A stretch of DNA of 64,000 bases from DASQYE01 sp035940775 (GTDB taxonomy: Bacteria; Acidobacteriota; Blastocatellia; Pyrinomonadales; Pyrinomonadaceae): NCBI GenBank assembly GCA_035940775.1, contig DASZEN010000033.1:344459-408458 (forward strand), read 5' to 3'. Position 1 is the first letter of the stretch, and every line of letters begins with the position of its first letter. Position numbers and translations under genes: made by a program. Positions 37,812 to 47,193 of this stretch are shown here, piece after piece. The notes below the pieces were generated by a model. It was given only the letters and a program-made list of their open reading frames with translations, searched no databases and was not told where the DNA came from.

Positions 37812-40800
37812 TCAGGCGACGTGGGTCGTGTCGGTAGATGCCTGGCTGCTGATCTGGTAGATGGCTTCCATGACGGCGGAGCGCACTTCTGTAGGAAGCG
37901 AGCCGCGCACGGCGAGGCGGCGAAAGGCTGGCAGAATATCCTGCTGGCCCGAGAGCGCGAGCAGCTTGACGACCGCGAGACGCACTTCGCTGCTCGGGTG
38001 CTCCTCAATAGCGCGCATCAGCGGCTGAACCTCGCCCGCCTTCGACATCAGGAAGAGCAGCGAGAAGGCGTCATAGGTTTTCTCGCGGCTCTCGCCCATA
38101 AGGTGACCGATGGCTTCACCGGCGAGCCCGGAATTGGCGAGCGCATTGCCGATGCGCCGACGACGCTCGGGCGGCGCTTCGCGCAGGGCACGCGTGAAAG
38201 AGGCGGCGTGGTCGTCGCTGAGGCTGAAGAGGGCGCGCGCCGCCGTGTCGCGCACGAGCGGCGACGGATCATCGAACGCGGCGCTGATCTCGCGGAACGC
38301 ATCGTCGCCGCCGACCCGCGCGAGGTCTGAGACGGCCGCCGCACGGTCGCTGGCGTCTTCACTGCCGAGGCGGCGCAGGATACTGTCGGGAACGCTCGTG
38401 AACTCGTCTGCGAGCGCGATGCCCCGATCCGTGACCGCCACATCAACCTCTTTGACGGAGGCTTCGGCTGAATATTCTTCAATCACCCTGACGGGCACAG
38501 CCTCCGGTTCCGTATATTCCGTGATCGCCGCTTTGTCGGCGACGACCGGAGCGGCGCTCGCAAAAGGTTGTTCATCCGGTACGGCTTCGGGCTCGTTGAA
38601 GTCAACTTTTACCCAATCGTTCGCGCCCGTCCCGGCCGACTCTCTGGATGTCCTGGTCGGAGGGACGAAGTGCGTTTGCTCGCTAAAGGTCGCTTCAAAG
38701 AGATCGGACTGGACGGTGGGTGCGGCCGTTTCCGCGTAGGTCGGCTCAATCTCTTTCGCTTCGACCGCTTCCGCTTCGACGTGCGTCACCTCTGCTTCGG
38801 CCTCGCGCCGCCGTTGCTCCGCCCCTTCCTGTTCGAATTGAATGCGAGCCGCTTCGGCTTCCTCTCTTTGCCGCGCCTCCTCTTCGACGCGTTTTTGTTC
38901 TTCCTCGGCGTGACGACGCGCCTCATCCTCAGTACGCGCCGTCTCCTCCTCGGCACGCAGGCGCTCCATAGCGGCGCGCTGCTGCTCGGCCTCGACGCGC
39001 TCCTGTTCCTCAAGTCGTACGCGTTCCTCTTCCCTCAGCCGTTCCTCTTCGGCGTGACGGCGCGCAGCCTCTTCCTCTTCTTCACGCTGGCGCGCGGCCT
39101 CTTCCTCTTCCTCGGCAGCGCGCAGGCGTGCCGACTCCTCTTCTGCGAGGCGGCGGGTCTCTTCTTCTGCGCGCAGACGCTCGGCCTCGGCTTCCTCTCT
39201 CTGTCGCGCCTCTTCTTCGACGCGTCGGCGCATCTCTGCGAGACGTTGTGCAGCCTCTTCCGCACGCCTGCGCGCGGCGTCTGCCTCGGCGCGCTCGCGT
39301 CCCTCGCCTTCTCTGCGTGCTCTCTCTTCTTCGGCTCGACGGCGCTCTCTTTCTTCCACTCGCTGCCGCCGGGCCTCTTCGGCACGCAGGCGTTCTTCTT
39401 CAAAAGCCGCGAGGCGCGTTTCCTCTTCGGGGCTCGCGCTTTCCTCCGCAACTTGAGGAGGCGCTTGAGCCTGGGGAGGCGCTTGGGCCTCGACCAGCGC
39501 CATCTCTTCCTCGGCAGCGCGGAGGCGTGCGGATTCCTCTTCGGCGAGGCGGCGGGCCTCTTCCTCTGCGCGCAGACGCTCGGCCTCGGCTTCCTCTCTT
39601 TGTCGGGCTTCTTCTGCTTCTAAACGCAGGCGCTCGGTCGCGGCGCGCTGCTGCTCGGCCTCGATGCGCTCCTGTTCCTCAAGTCGCACGCGTTCCTCTT
39701 CCCTCAGCCGTTCCTCTTCGACACGTCTGTGTTCTTCTTCGACGCGTTTGGTTTCGGCTTCGACCCGTGCGCGTTCCTCTTCGAGACGGCGTTCCTGTTC
39801 CTCAGCGGCGCGGCGCTGCTCTTCCTCAAGTCGTACGCGTTCCTCTTCCCTGCGGCGCTCGTCCTCTGCGCGTCTCTGTTCTTCTTCGGCTCGTCGGCGC
39901 TCTTCGTCAGCGCGTCTTTGTTCTTCCTCAGCACGCCTTTGTTGCTCGGCGGCGCGGCGCTGCTGTTCCTCTTCTTCTCTGCGGCGCGTTTCTTCGGCAA
40001 GTCGGCGTTTTTCGGCCTCGGCGCGCAATCGAGCCGCTTCCTGTACCCGGCGCTGCAAAGCCTCCTCTTCGGCGCGCTGGCGCTCTTCCTCAGCCTCTTG
40101 AGTCCGCCGGAGCGCTTCCTGCTCGGCGTGGATACGCTCGGCATCGGCCTTGGCTCTGCCTCGCTCGGCCGCGTCTGCTTCGGCTGTGGCGATGCCTGCC
40201 ACTATAGCGGGCGCGATCAGGGCGGCCGCCCCGGCGGGCAATTCCATTGTGGCCTCAGCAGAAGGAGGAGGAGGAGTAGCAGCCTCCGCTTCCGCGACGC
40301 CCACGGGCTCTGCTTCAATCTCAAGTGTCTCGTCATCTGCTGGCGCGTGCGCTAAGCCCGCAGACTCTACGGGCGGCTCTTCGGCTACGCTCGCCGCGTC
40401 GGCTAAAACTTCGGCGGTTTCGGCGATGGGAGCCGCAACCCCTTGAGCGGTGAAAGGCGTGACTTCGACCGTTTCCGTTTCAATAGCGGGCGCAGTCTCC
40501 GTAGCGGTCGAGCCAACCTTTTCTTCCTGCTGTAAGGGGCCGATTGCGCTGGCCCTGATGGCGCGTCGGATCAGCGCATGTGGAACCTTACGATCTTCCT
40601 CGCGCTCAAGCAGCGCTTCGAGTGGGGCCAGCGCCGATTGATCCTGTAGCTCTGTCAGAGCCTCTATGGCGGCGCGGCGCACCTCCGGCGCAGCGTCTTC
40701 GAGCGCGGCGACCAGATGCGGTGTGGATGCCGTATCGCGTGTCAGGCCAAGCTTACGCGCCGCCGCGGCCCTCTCGGCCGGGACTGGGGCCGTACGCAGG

Positions 40801-42257
40801 TCGCGCGTCGCGTCGTCAAAATACCCGTGCGCCGTAAAAGCCTTGAGGGCGCGGTCGCGCCGCTCCGTATTACGCCTTGAGAGCGCGAAGAGCAGCTCGC
40901 TTTCGATAAGCTGGCGCGTTTCCCTGCCGGGCGCGTTAATTACAGACTCGTCGTACTCTTCGCCCGTCAGGACATTTTTGATCTCCAGTCGGACGCGCTC
41001 GACATCAAAAGCTTCGGCGGGCTCGGCTTCTACCGTCTCCGTCTCATCCGCCAGGGCTAGCGCGGCGGGCGTGGCCGCGAGGTCTCCCGTGTCCGCTACG
41101 GCGAGCGGTTCTGCGGCAGGTGCGGTATCGGCTCGACCGGGCTCAAGCGTAGTAATCGACCCCTCTTCGAGCGCGGGGGTTTCACGGTCGTCTATGGGAC
41201 GCGCGGCGGCAGCGGCCGCGCCACGACGGGCACGCGAGCGCGTCATCGCCACCAGACCGATGCTGAGAAGGAGCAGCGCCGCGACCAGAATCAGCAGCCA
41301 GTTGTTCCTGAGCACCGCGCCGAGCGATGTGCCCGAAGCGGTAGGCGTCGTTGTCGTCGTCGTCGTCGTGACGGCCGACGGTACGCTCGCAGCAGGTTGC
41401 GCCTGCGCGAGTTGATCCGTGGGCGGCGTCGGCGAAGCGACGGCTGTTTCCACGCCCGCCCCGAGCGCCGGGGTGATCGACGGAAGCGCAGCCGTGTCGG
41501 GCGAGCCGACCGTAGACGGAGGCACTACGCCAGCGCCCGTGTTCGCCGATGCGGGCGGCGTAGCGCCAGTCGTCGCGGGCGACGGACTGACGCCAGTGCC
41601 CGTGGCCGTAGATTCGTTGGTCGGCTTTGCTGTGCCGGAGGCGGGCTCTGCCCCTCCTGTGCGCGAAGCGTTCGAGTTATTCGCGCCGCCCGTCGCGCCT
41701 GATGTTCCCGACTGAGAGCCGGTCGGCGAGGCCGTACCTGATTGAGCGCCGCTCGAAGCGTCCGCAGGCGAGTTGAAGACTACGTCCAGCTTATTAAATT
41801 TCTGCTGCACGCGGGCGCTCGTCCCCGGCTTGAGGCGGAACGACAGAACAGTATCATTGCCGCGCTTGTGCACCTGCACGTCGTCAAAACCGCGCCCGCT
41901 TATATTACCGGGCACGCTCGGCGCGTTCGCCTGCGGAATTACCACGTAGTAGCGATTACCGCTCCTGTATGCCTCGTAGTCGTTGAGCGGGGCGTCGGAG
42001 GTGATGGTCGCGCGCCCGCCGCCGGGGGAATCGCCACCGCGCAGGGCCGCAAGGTTCTTCTTCGCCGCAGGCTGTTGCGACGCGCCGCCCTCAGCGGAGT
42101 TGCTGTTTGGAGCAGATTGCGACGGCTTCTGCGCCGCCCTGTTGCGTCGCTTTTTCTGCTGCGCGTCCGACTGAAATCCGGTGCAGAGAATGAGCGCGAC
42201 GACGAAGGCTGCAACAAGGATGCGCCATTGATTCTGTAAGAGATGGGAGCGGGGCAT
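37812..42257 (-). CDS. AMIN-like / TM / HEAT-repeat protein with long Glu-Arg-rich helix
   Basis: 1481 residues. Parts in order: signal peptide (WRILVAAFVVALILCTGF); an AMIN-like beta domain ~85-165 (ITSDAPLNDYEAYRSG, YYVVIPQAN, LSFRLKPGTSARVQQKFN); a Ser/Thr/Gly/Pro linker ~165-310; one TM helix ~316-338 (NWLLILVAALLLLSIGLVAM); a HEAT block ~430-570; about 465 residues (~695-1160) of Glu/Arg/Ala-rich charged helix with repeated blocks of ~75 residues; and a C-terminal HEAT block ~1285-1475. Topology should place the AMIN part outside and HEAT plus the charged helix in the cytosol. It is a paralogue of the next gene upstream. No named family; function unknown. Confidence 0.8.
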   Translation of the reverse strand: MPRSHLLQNQWRILVAAFVVALILCTGFQSDAQQKKRRNRAAQKPSQSAPNSNSAEGGASQQPAAKKNLAALRGGDSPGGGRATITSDAPLNDYEAYRSGNRYYVVIPQANAPSVPGNISGRGFDDVQVHKRGNDTVLSFRLKPGTSARVQQKFNKLDVVFNSPADASSGAQSGTASPTGSQSGTSGATGGANNSNASRTGGAEPASGTAKPTNESTATGTGVSPSPATTGATPPASANTGAGVVPPSTVGSPDTAALPSITPALGAGVETAVASPTPPTDQLAQAQPAASVPSAVTTTTTTTTPTASGTSLGAVLRNNWLLILVAALLLLSIGLVAMTRSRARRGAAAAAARPIDDRETPALEEGSITTLEPGRADTAPAAEPLAVADTGDLAATPAALALADETETVEAEPAEAFDVERVRLEIKNVLTGEEYDESVINAPGRETRQLIESELLFALSRRNTERRDRALKAFTAHGYFDDATRDLRTAPVPAERAAAARKLGLTRDTASTPHLVAALEDAAPEVRRAAIEALTELQDQSALAPLEALLEREEDRKVPHALIRRAIRASAIGPLQQEEKVGSTATETAPAIETETVEVTPFTAQGVAAPIAETAEVLADAASVAEEPPVESAGLAHAPADDETLEIEAEPVGVAEAEAATPPPPSAEATMELPAGAAALIAPAIVAGIATAEADAAERGRAKADAERIHAEQEALRRTQEAEEERQRAEEEALQRRVQEAARLRAEAEKRRLAEETRRREEEEQQRRAAEQQRRAEEEQRRADEERRRAEEEQRRAEDERRREEERVRLEEEQRRAAEEQERRLEEERARVEAETKRVEEEHRRVEEERLREEERVRLEEQERIEAEQQRAATERLRLEAEEARQREEAEAERLRAEEEARRLAEEESARLRAAEEEMALVEAQAPPQAQAPPQVAEESASPEEETRLAAFEEERLRAEEARRQRVEERERRRAEEERARREGEGRERAEADAARRRAEEAAQRLAEMRRRVEEEARQREEAEAERLRAEEETRRLAEEESARLRAAEEEEEAARQREEEEEAARRHAEEERLREEERVRLEEQERVEAEQQRAAMERLRAEEETARTEDEARRHAEEEQKRVEEEARQREEAEAARIQFEQEGAEQRRREAEAEVTHVEAEAVEAKEIEPTYAETAAPTVQSDLFEATFSEQTHFVPPTRTSRESAGTGANDWVKVDFNEPEAVPDEQPFASAAPVVADKAAITEYTEPEAVPVRVIEEYSAEASVKEVDVAVTDRGIALADEFTSVPDSILRRLGSEDASDRAAAVSDLARVGGDDAFREISAAFDDPSPLVRDTAARALFSLSDDHAASFTRALREAPPERRRRIGNALANSGLAGEAIGHLMGESREKTYDAFSLLFLMSKAGEVQPLMRAIEEHPSSEVRLAVVKLLALSGQQDILPAFRRLAVRGSLPTEVRSAVMEAIYQISSQASTDTTHVA

Positions 42258-42352
42258 GGTTTTATGTAATCAGGGCATTGAACTGGGAGACGTTCGGAAC
42301 CATCCTGCATTATGCAACGCGAATGAGCCTCTTGTCATCACTGATTTTCAGA

Positions 42353-44884
42353 TCAGACGGGCAGCGCCTGGTCAATCTTATATACCACTTCCAAGAGGGC
42401 GGTGCGTAGTTTTTCCGGCAGTCCGTCTTTGACGGCCAGATGGCGCAACTGCTGTACGATCTCGGGCGAGCCGGACAGCCCGAGCAGCCGCACGGCAGCC
42501 AACCGCACATTGTAGTCCTTGTGTTTGACGATAGCATCCACTATCGGCTCGGTCTCATTGGATTTAGCCAGCAACGAGAGCAGCGAGAACGACTCGTAAG
42601 CCTGTCGGCGGTCGTCGCTGGCGAGCCGATCTATCGCCTGCGCGGCCATGCCGCCCTTGATGCAGGCGCGCGCCACGGCCAGAAGGGTCTCGGGGCTGGA
42701 CGTATCGAGCAGGCGCACGTAGGCGTCCGCGCGGTCGAAACTGAGATGCGAGAGCGAGCGAGCGGCCGCCGCGCGAACCTCTCGCGCTTCGTCAGCGAAC
42801 CCGACGAGCACCGCGGCAAAGACCGATTCGTGATTGATGTCTCCGAGACTGGTGATGGCCGCAGCCCTGACGCTCGGCTCCGCATCGCCAGCCGCTACAG
42901 CCGACAGGGCGTAGACGGAGCGCCGCACCTGAAATTGCGCGAGGTTGCGTACCGCAGCCTTGCGCGCCTCGGTGTCTTCGCTCTCCAGACCGGCGAGCGC
43001 CGCCGTCAGTTGTTCGTCATCGAGCGACTCGGGCAGCTCCTCGATCATGGCAGAGGTTTCGAGTTTCGTTATCTCGCCTGTAAAAGGCCCCTGGGCCGAG
43101 CCCGCGCTCAGCATTTCCTGCTCGGGCATGGGAGGCTCGCCGATGTCCAGGCAATCGAGCGAACAGGCGCTCAACACGCGGCTCAAGAGCGAAGCGGGCA
43201 TTTCCGGGTGACGCCGCGCCATATCGAGCAGGGCTCCGATGGCGGCGGGCTGCCTCAAAGCCCCGAGGCTCGTCACCGCCTGCGTACGCACAATCGACTC
43301 CGGATCATAGAGCGCTTCGAGCAGGAACGGCAGCGAGGCGATGGCCTCGATCTCGCCGAGCGAACGCGCGGCGGCCGCTCGCTCATAAGATTCGGGAGCC
43401 AACAGGAGCGCGGCGCTCAGGCGCGCCACGAAGCCATAATCCTCCAGCGCCAAGCGTGCGCGACGACGACTCTCCATGTCTGCGTCGGGCGTATGCAGAA
43501 CCTTGACTAGAGAATTTTCGACGGCGCGGCGATCATCGGGCGCGCGCGAGGCGAGCACGTCCATACGGTGCGGCTGGCCCAACAATAGTTTTCCGACCTC
43601 CTGATCGACCCGATACGCGCCGAACATGGCGGCGGGCGCGTGCACCAGAGCGCGCGACTCGCCCTTCCCATCGGCAGCCTCCGCAGTCGCGCCGCCCGCT
43701 TTCGCCAGCCGCGCAGGAAGGTCTGTCTCTCGCCTGCCCCACCATTTTCGCTCGCCCTTGCGGCGCTGCTCTTTGCGTCGTTCCTGCGCAGGAGCGGCGA
43801 CGGTCGTCGTCGCCACGGCTTGAGGCGTCGCGACGGCGAGCGCCGTCGTCCCTTCGGTCTTCACTTCCGGACTCTGCTGGGCGTTTCCAGACGCACCTTC
43901 CGAGGTCTTGGAACGACGCAGCCGCGTCACGAACAGCGCGATCAGCCCGAGCGCCATGAGAATCGCGACGCTCGTTCCGGAAAAAATGCGCGCTAAGAAT
44001 CCAGGCTGCTCCTCCGCTTCGGGCGAAGGGCTGGGCGAGGGGCTAACCTTTGTTGCCGCGCCGCCGTTTGCCGCCGCGTCCTCCTGCAAGGGGACGAGGA
44101 CGTTTGGGCCTCTCGGTACGTTGACGGGCTGACCGCTCGGCGCAGGCGGAGCGACCGGGAAGGCAGGGGGAACCGTCGCCGGATATGTTTGCGAAGAGGA
44201 GGGTGCGCCGGTAGGGGCGCTGGTAAGGGCGCTGCTGCGGGTCGGCGTCGTCCGCGAGCCGGTGGCCGCCTGGCTCAAAGAAGACATCTGCGGCTCGGAT
44301 GTCGTATCGCGACGCTCACGGGTATGAACGGAGGTCGCTTGTGATGACGGGGCCGATACTACTTCTTCGCGCTGCTGGGCGGTCGGGTATTGTGCCGCCG
44401 ATAGCTGCTCGTCCGTCCCCCTCTGCGAGGTGTCTATCTCGCCGTTGACAACCAGATTCAGGCGGTTGAAGAGAGGCTGCACGGTCACGTTCGACCCCTG
44501 AGTGACCGGCACGATGATCTCAAGCGAGCGATCCAGGCGGCGTACTTTCACGCCTCTGGGCAGTCGCTTGATCGGGCTGCGCCCGGCATACGGGAACGAG
44601 ACGTGCAGACCTTCACCGTCCTGCCACGTCTGCGAGCGCGTCAAAGCCCCGTCGGCCATCACCGAGACGACCGTGCCATTGCGCGTCGGGCGCGCATTTA
44701 TCTCCGTGATGTTGAGCGGCGCGCTGTTGGTCTTTTGCGCCTGGGCCTTGTCGGAGGGCTTGAGGGCCAGAAGCGCCAGCATCAGTGTCAGGGATGACGC
44801 GCGGGCGACACGACCCGTATTGCTGATTATATTCGACATCGGTTTGTGCTCGGACGTGGCGGTTGACGGCAAAGAATTACTCAT
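42353..44884 (-). CDS. AMIN-like / TM / HEAT-repeat protein, paralogue of the 1481-residue protein
   Basis: 843 residues from the ATG at 44884; an ATG at 44839 (MSNIISN) would begin closer to the signal peptide (LTLMLALLALKPSDKAQA). An AMIN-like domain follows (GTVVSVMADGALTRSQTWQD, LEIIVPVTQGSNVTVQPLFN), then a Ser/Thr/Pro linker, one TM helix (VAILMALGLIALFVTRL), and HEAT repeats to the end (YERAAAARSLGEIEAIASLPF, VRTQAVTSLGALRQPAAIG). The last ~110 residues align well with the C-terminus of the neighbour, including ESFSLLSLLAK versus DAFSLLFLMSK. The frame upstream to 45106 overlaps the response regulator and is not used. Function unknown. Confidence 0.82.
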   Translation of the reverse strand: MSNSLPSTATSEHKPMSNIISNTGRVARASSLTLMLALLALKPSDKAQAQKTNSAPLNITEINARPTRNGTVVSVMADGALTRSQTWQDGEGLHVSFPYAGRSPIKRLPRGVKVRRLDRSLEIIVPVTQGSNVTVQPLFNRLNLVVNGEIDTSQRGTDEQLSAAQYPTAQQREEVVSAPSSQATSVHTRERRDTTSEPQMSSLSQAATGSRTTPTRSSALTSAPTGAPSSSQTYPATVPPAFPVAPPAPSGQPVNVPRGPNVLVPLQEDAAANGGAATKVSPSPSPSPEAEEQPGFLARIFSGTSVAILMALGLIALFVTRLRRSKTSEGASGNAQQSPEVKTEGTTALAVATPQAVATTTVAAPAQERRKEQRRKGERKWWGRRETDLPARLAKAGGATAEAADGKGESRALVHAPAAMFGAYRVDQEVGKLLLGQPHRMDVLASRAPDDRRAVENSLVKVLHTPDADMESRRRARLALEDYGFVARLSAALLLAPESYERAAAARSLGEIEAIASLPFLLEALYDPESIVRTQAVTSLGALRQPAAIGALLDMARRHPEMPASLLSRVLSACSLDCLDIGEPPMPEQEMLSAGSAQGPFTGEITKLETSAMIEELPESLDDEQLTAALAGLESEDTEARKAAVRNLAQFQVRRSVYALSAVAAGDAEPSVRAAAITSLGDINHESVFAAVLVGFADEAREVRAAAARSLSHLSFDRADAYVRLLDTSSPETLLAVARACIKGGMAAQAIDRLASDDRRQAYESFSLLSLLAKSNETEPIVDAIVKHKDYNVRLAAVRLLGLSGSPEIVQQLRHLAVKDGLPEKLRTALLEVVYKIDQALPV

Positions 44885-45054
44885 GGTTGTCTTCAGGAGC
44901 AGGCGGTTGGCCGCGAATGCGCCGGGGTTTTTCAGTGGGCGCGTCCGCTCGGCAGTGGGGTTAAAGGCTAAAGCTTGAGACTTCTCTTCCGAGTGTCTGC
45001 TTTTGGCATGGGCTAATAAGGAGAGGGCGACCGGAGCGAGTTTGCCAACTCGGG

Positions 45055-45072
45055 CGCTTACTACTACTACTA
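45055..45072. repeat. (TAG)n microsatellite at the regulator's stop codon
   Basis: On the minus strand the gene ends GAG CAG and then runs through five TAG codons and a TAA, all in frame. Other short triplet runs lie near 11224 and 63212. Confidence 0.7.
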
Positions 45073-45843
45073 CTGCTCGTCGCTGAATTTGTAGCCAATC
45101 CCCCAAACGGTCAAAACCATTTGCGGGTTTTCGGGATTATCCTCGATCTTGGCCCGCAAGCGATTGATATGGGAATCAATCGTGCGATCATAACCTTCGT
45201 AGGAATAGTCCCAAATCTTTTCGAGAAGATACTTGCGTGGAAAGACCCGACCGGGATTCGATGCAAAGAGCCTTAAAAGATCAAATTCCTTCGGGGTTAA
45301 TTCAACCTGACGGTCGCCGACCGTCACCTCGCGCTTCGACGGCTCGATGCGCAGTTTGCCGCGAACGATGGGCGCTTCGTCGCCTGTGCTCTCGGCTATG
45401 ACGGCCGTGCGCGAGCGACGAAGCACAGACTTGATGCGCGCTTCAAGCTCACGCAGCGAAAAAGGCTTGGTGATGTAATCATCCGCGCCCATTTCAAGCC
45501 CCAAAACCTTGTCAACCACGTCGTCCTTGGCCGTCAGCATGAGGATTGGAATATAGGGAGCCTTTTCGCGTATTTCGCGGCAGACGGCGAGGCCATCCAT
45601 CTTCGGCAGCATGAGATCGAGGACGACTACGTCCGGGTGATCGTTAAGGGCCGCCTGGACGCCCGCCAACCCATCCTCGGCTGTCTTGACGCTATAACCG
45701 ACGCGTGAAAAATGCTCGTTAATCATCGTCGAGATATTCTCGTCGTCTTCGACTACGAGCAGGCTGGTCTTGCGTTCGCCCGAAATGGGCGTAGCATCGC
45801 CATCGTTATCCCGCGATTTTGCTTTGTCGGCAGCAATTGTCAT
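45070..45843 (-). CDS. OmpR-family response regulator
   Basis: 257 residues from the ATG at 45843 (MTIAADKAKS). The receiver domain has LLVVEDDEN, the phosphoacceptor Asp in VVVLDLMLPKMDG and Lys in YITKPFS. The C-terminal winged helix has VELTPKEFDLLRLFASNPGRVFPR and YDRTIDSHINRLRAKIE. No sensor kinase is adjacent. It lies upstream of the two AMIN-HEAT genes on the same strand and may control them. The stop codon is followed by further in-frame TAG codons. Confidence 0.93.
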   Translation of the reverse strand: MTIAADKAKSRDNDGDATPISGERKTSLLVVEDDENISTMINEHFSRVGYSVKTAEDGLAGVQAALNDHPDVVVLDLMLPKMDGLAVCREIREKAPYIPILMLTAKDDVVDKVLGLEMGADDYITKPFSLRELEARIKSVLRRSRTAVIAESTGDEAPIVRGKLRIEPSKREVTVGDRQVELTPKEFDLLRLFASNPGRVFPRKYLLEKIWDYSYEGYDRTIDSHINRLRAKIEDNPENPQMVLTVWGIGYKFSDEQ

Positions 45844-45888
45844 CGGCGGTTTTCGTGTCTGCGAACAACGAACAGGACGTTCGCGCAT

Positions 45889-46207
45889 GACGTGCCGGAA
45901 TGGGGGGGCACGCCTCTATAAAAGACTATAGCAGGACGCGACTGTTAAACTCAAGCATTAAGTTGAAAATATAGCGCTTGCGGCCCTGGCCCTCGCGCGG
46001 CCCAGGCCGTCTCGCGTCCCGGAGCGCTCAGGGTTTTCGTCCCACGCGGCATGAGCGAGCCAATCGGCCGGAGCGATCCGGGGTTGAAGCGGCGCGCCGC
46101 TCACAAAATCTTGACAAAGCGGCTGATGCGCGAGCACAATCCGGCTCGCCTCTTTCAGGGCCGGAGACGCTATTCCCGATTCTCAACCGAAACGAGCCAA
46201 AGCCCCT
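45889..46207. other. divergent intergenic region, response regulator / purC
   Basis: About 320 bp without a gene on either strand. It holds an AT-rich patch near 45925-45975 and the candidate purC promoter at 46111-46140. Confidence 0.5.
46111..46140 (+). promoter_or_regulatory. candidate sigma-70 promoter of purC
   Basis: Consensus TTGACA (46111-46116), an 18-nt spacer and CACAAT (46135-46140), 68 bp before the purC ATG. Confidence 0.4.
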
Positions 46208-47107
46208 ATGGCGGGTACTGTTCCCGTACTGGAAACATCTTTACAGGGTCTAAAACTGATGCGTCGCGGCAAGGTGCGCGATGTCTACGCCGTCGGCGAA
46301 GAGCACCTGCTGATCGTCGCGACCGATCGCATCTCGGCCTTCGACTGCGTGCTGCCGACGCCGATTGCGCGTAAAGGCGAGGTGCTGACGGCGCTCTCGC
46401 GATTCTGGTTCGAGCGGCTGAAGGATGTCATCGGGCATCATCTGGTGACAACCAGTGTCGAGCAGATGCCCGAAACGGTGAAGCATCAGAGCGAGGCTCT
46501 CGGCGGGCGTTCGATGCTCGTGCGGCGCACGGAGGTCTTTCCGGTGGAATGCGTCGTGCGCGGATATCTGGCCGGTTCCGGCTGGAAGGATTACCAGCGC
46601 ACGGGAGAGGTCTGCGGCCACAGACTACCGCAGAACCTGCGCGAATCCGAGCAACTGCCCGAGCCCATCTTCACGCCCGCCACCAAAGCCGAAGAGGGGC
46701 ACGACGAGAATATAGACGAAGCGCGCATGAGCGCCATCATCGGCGCGCAAATGACCCACTTTCTACGCGATACGTCGTTGCGGCTCTACGCGGAGGCGAG
46801 CGCCTATGCGCGCGGCCGGGGCATTATCATCGCCGATACGAAATTCGAGTTCGGGAGAGACGCAGAGGGCCGCATTCTTCTCGTAGACGAGGCGTTGACG
46901 CCGGACTCTTCGCGCTTCTGGCCCGCAGATAAATATGCGCCGGGACGCTCACAACCCTCTTTCGACAAGCAGTTCGTGCGCGATTATCTGGAGACGCTAC
47001 GTTGGGATAAGAGGCCGCCCGCGCCGCCGCTTCCGCCCGAGGTGGCCGCCGCGACCACTTCTCGCTATCTGGAAGCCTACAGGCTGCTCACGGGCAGCGA
47101 ACTCTGA
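46208..47107 (+). CDS. purC: phosphoribosylaminoimidazole-succinocarboxamide synthase
   Basis: SAICAR synthetase of purine synthesis. 299 residues, the longer class found in many bacteria and yeast. Motifs: LMRRGKVRDVYAVGEEHLLIVATDRISAFD in shortened form (RGKVRDVYAV), VECVVRGYLAGSGWKDY, IIADTKFEFG, and the metal-site segment EALTPDSSRFWP. cvpA follows on the same strand; cvpA is often linked to purine genes. Confidence 0.96.
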   Translation: MAGTVPVLETSLQGLKLMRRGKVRDVYAVGEEHLLIVATDRISAFDCVLPTPIARKGEVLTALSRFWFERLKDVIGHHLVTTSVEQMPETVKHQSEALGGRSMLVRRTEVFPVECVVRGYLAGSGWKDYQRTGEVCGHRLPQNLRESEQLPEPIFTPATKAEEGHDENIDEARMSAIIGAQMTHFLRDTSLRLYAEASAYARGRGIIIADTKFEFGRDAEGRILLVDEALTPDSSRFWPADKYAPGRSQPSFDKQFVRDYLETLRWDKRPPAPPLPPEVAAATTSRYLEAYRLLTGSEL

Positions 47108-47193
47108 CGGATGCGGAATCAGAATTGACGAAAGCAATCGTTTCCTTTCAAACCGGCGCGCGTCAATCCGTATTCCGAAATTCGCGATGGATT

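Noticed and set aside
38568..40355. Long plus-strand reading frames opposite the charged-helix gene
   Set aside because: They are mirror images of Glu/Arg codons (rich in Leu, Phe, Ser, Arg) and have no start signals; the minus-strand gene explains the region.
44884..45106. N-terminal extension of the 843-residue HEAT protein to 45106
   Set aside because: It would overlap the response regulator gene and place 74 unlike residues before the signal peptide.
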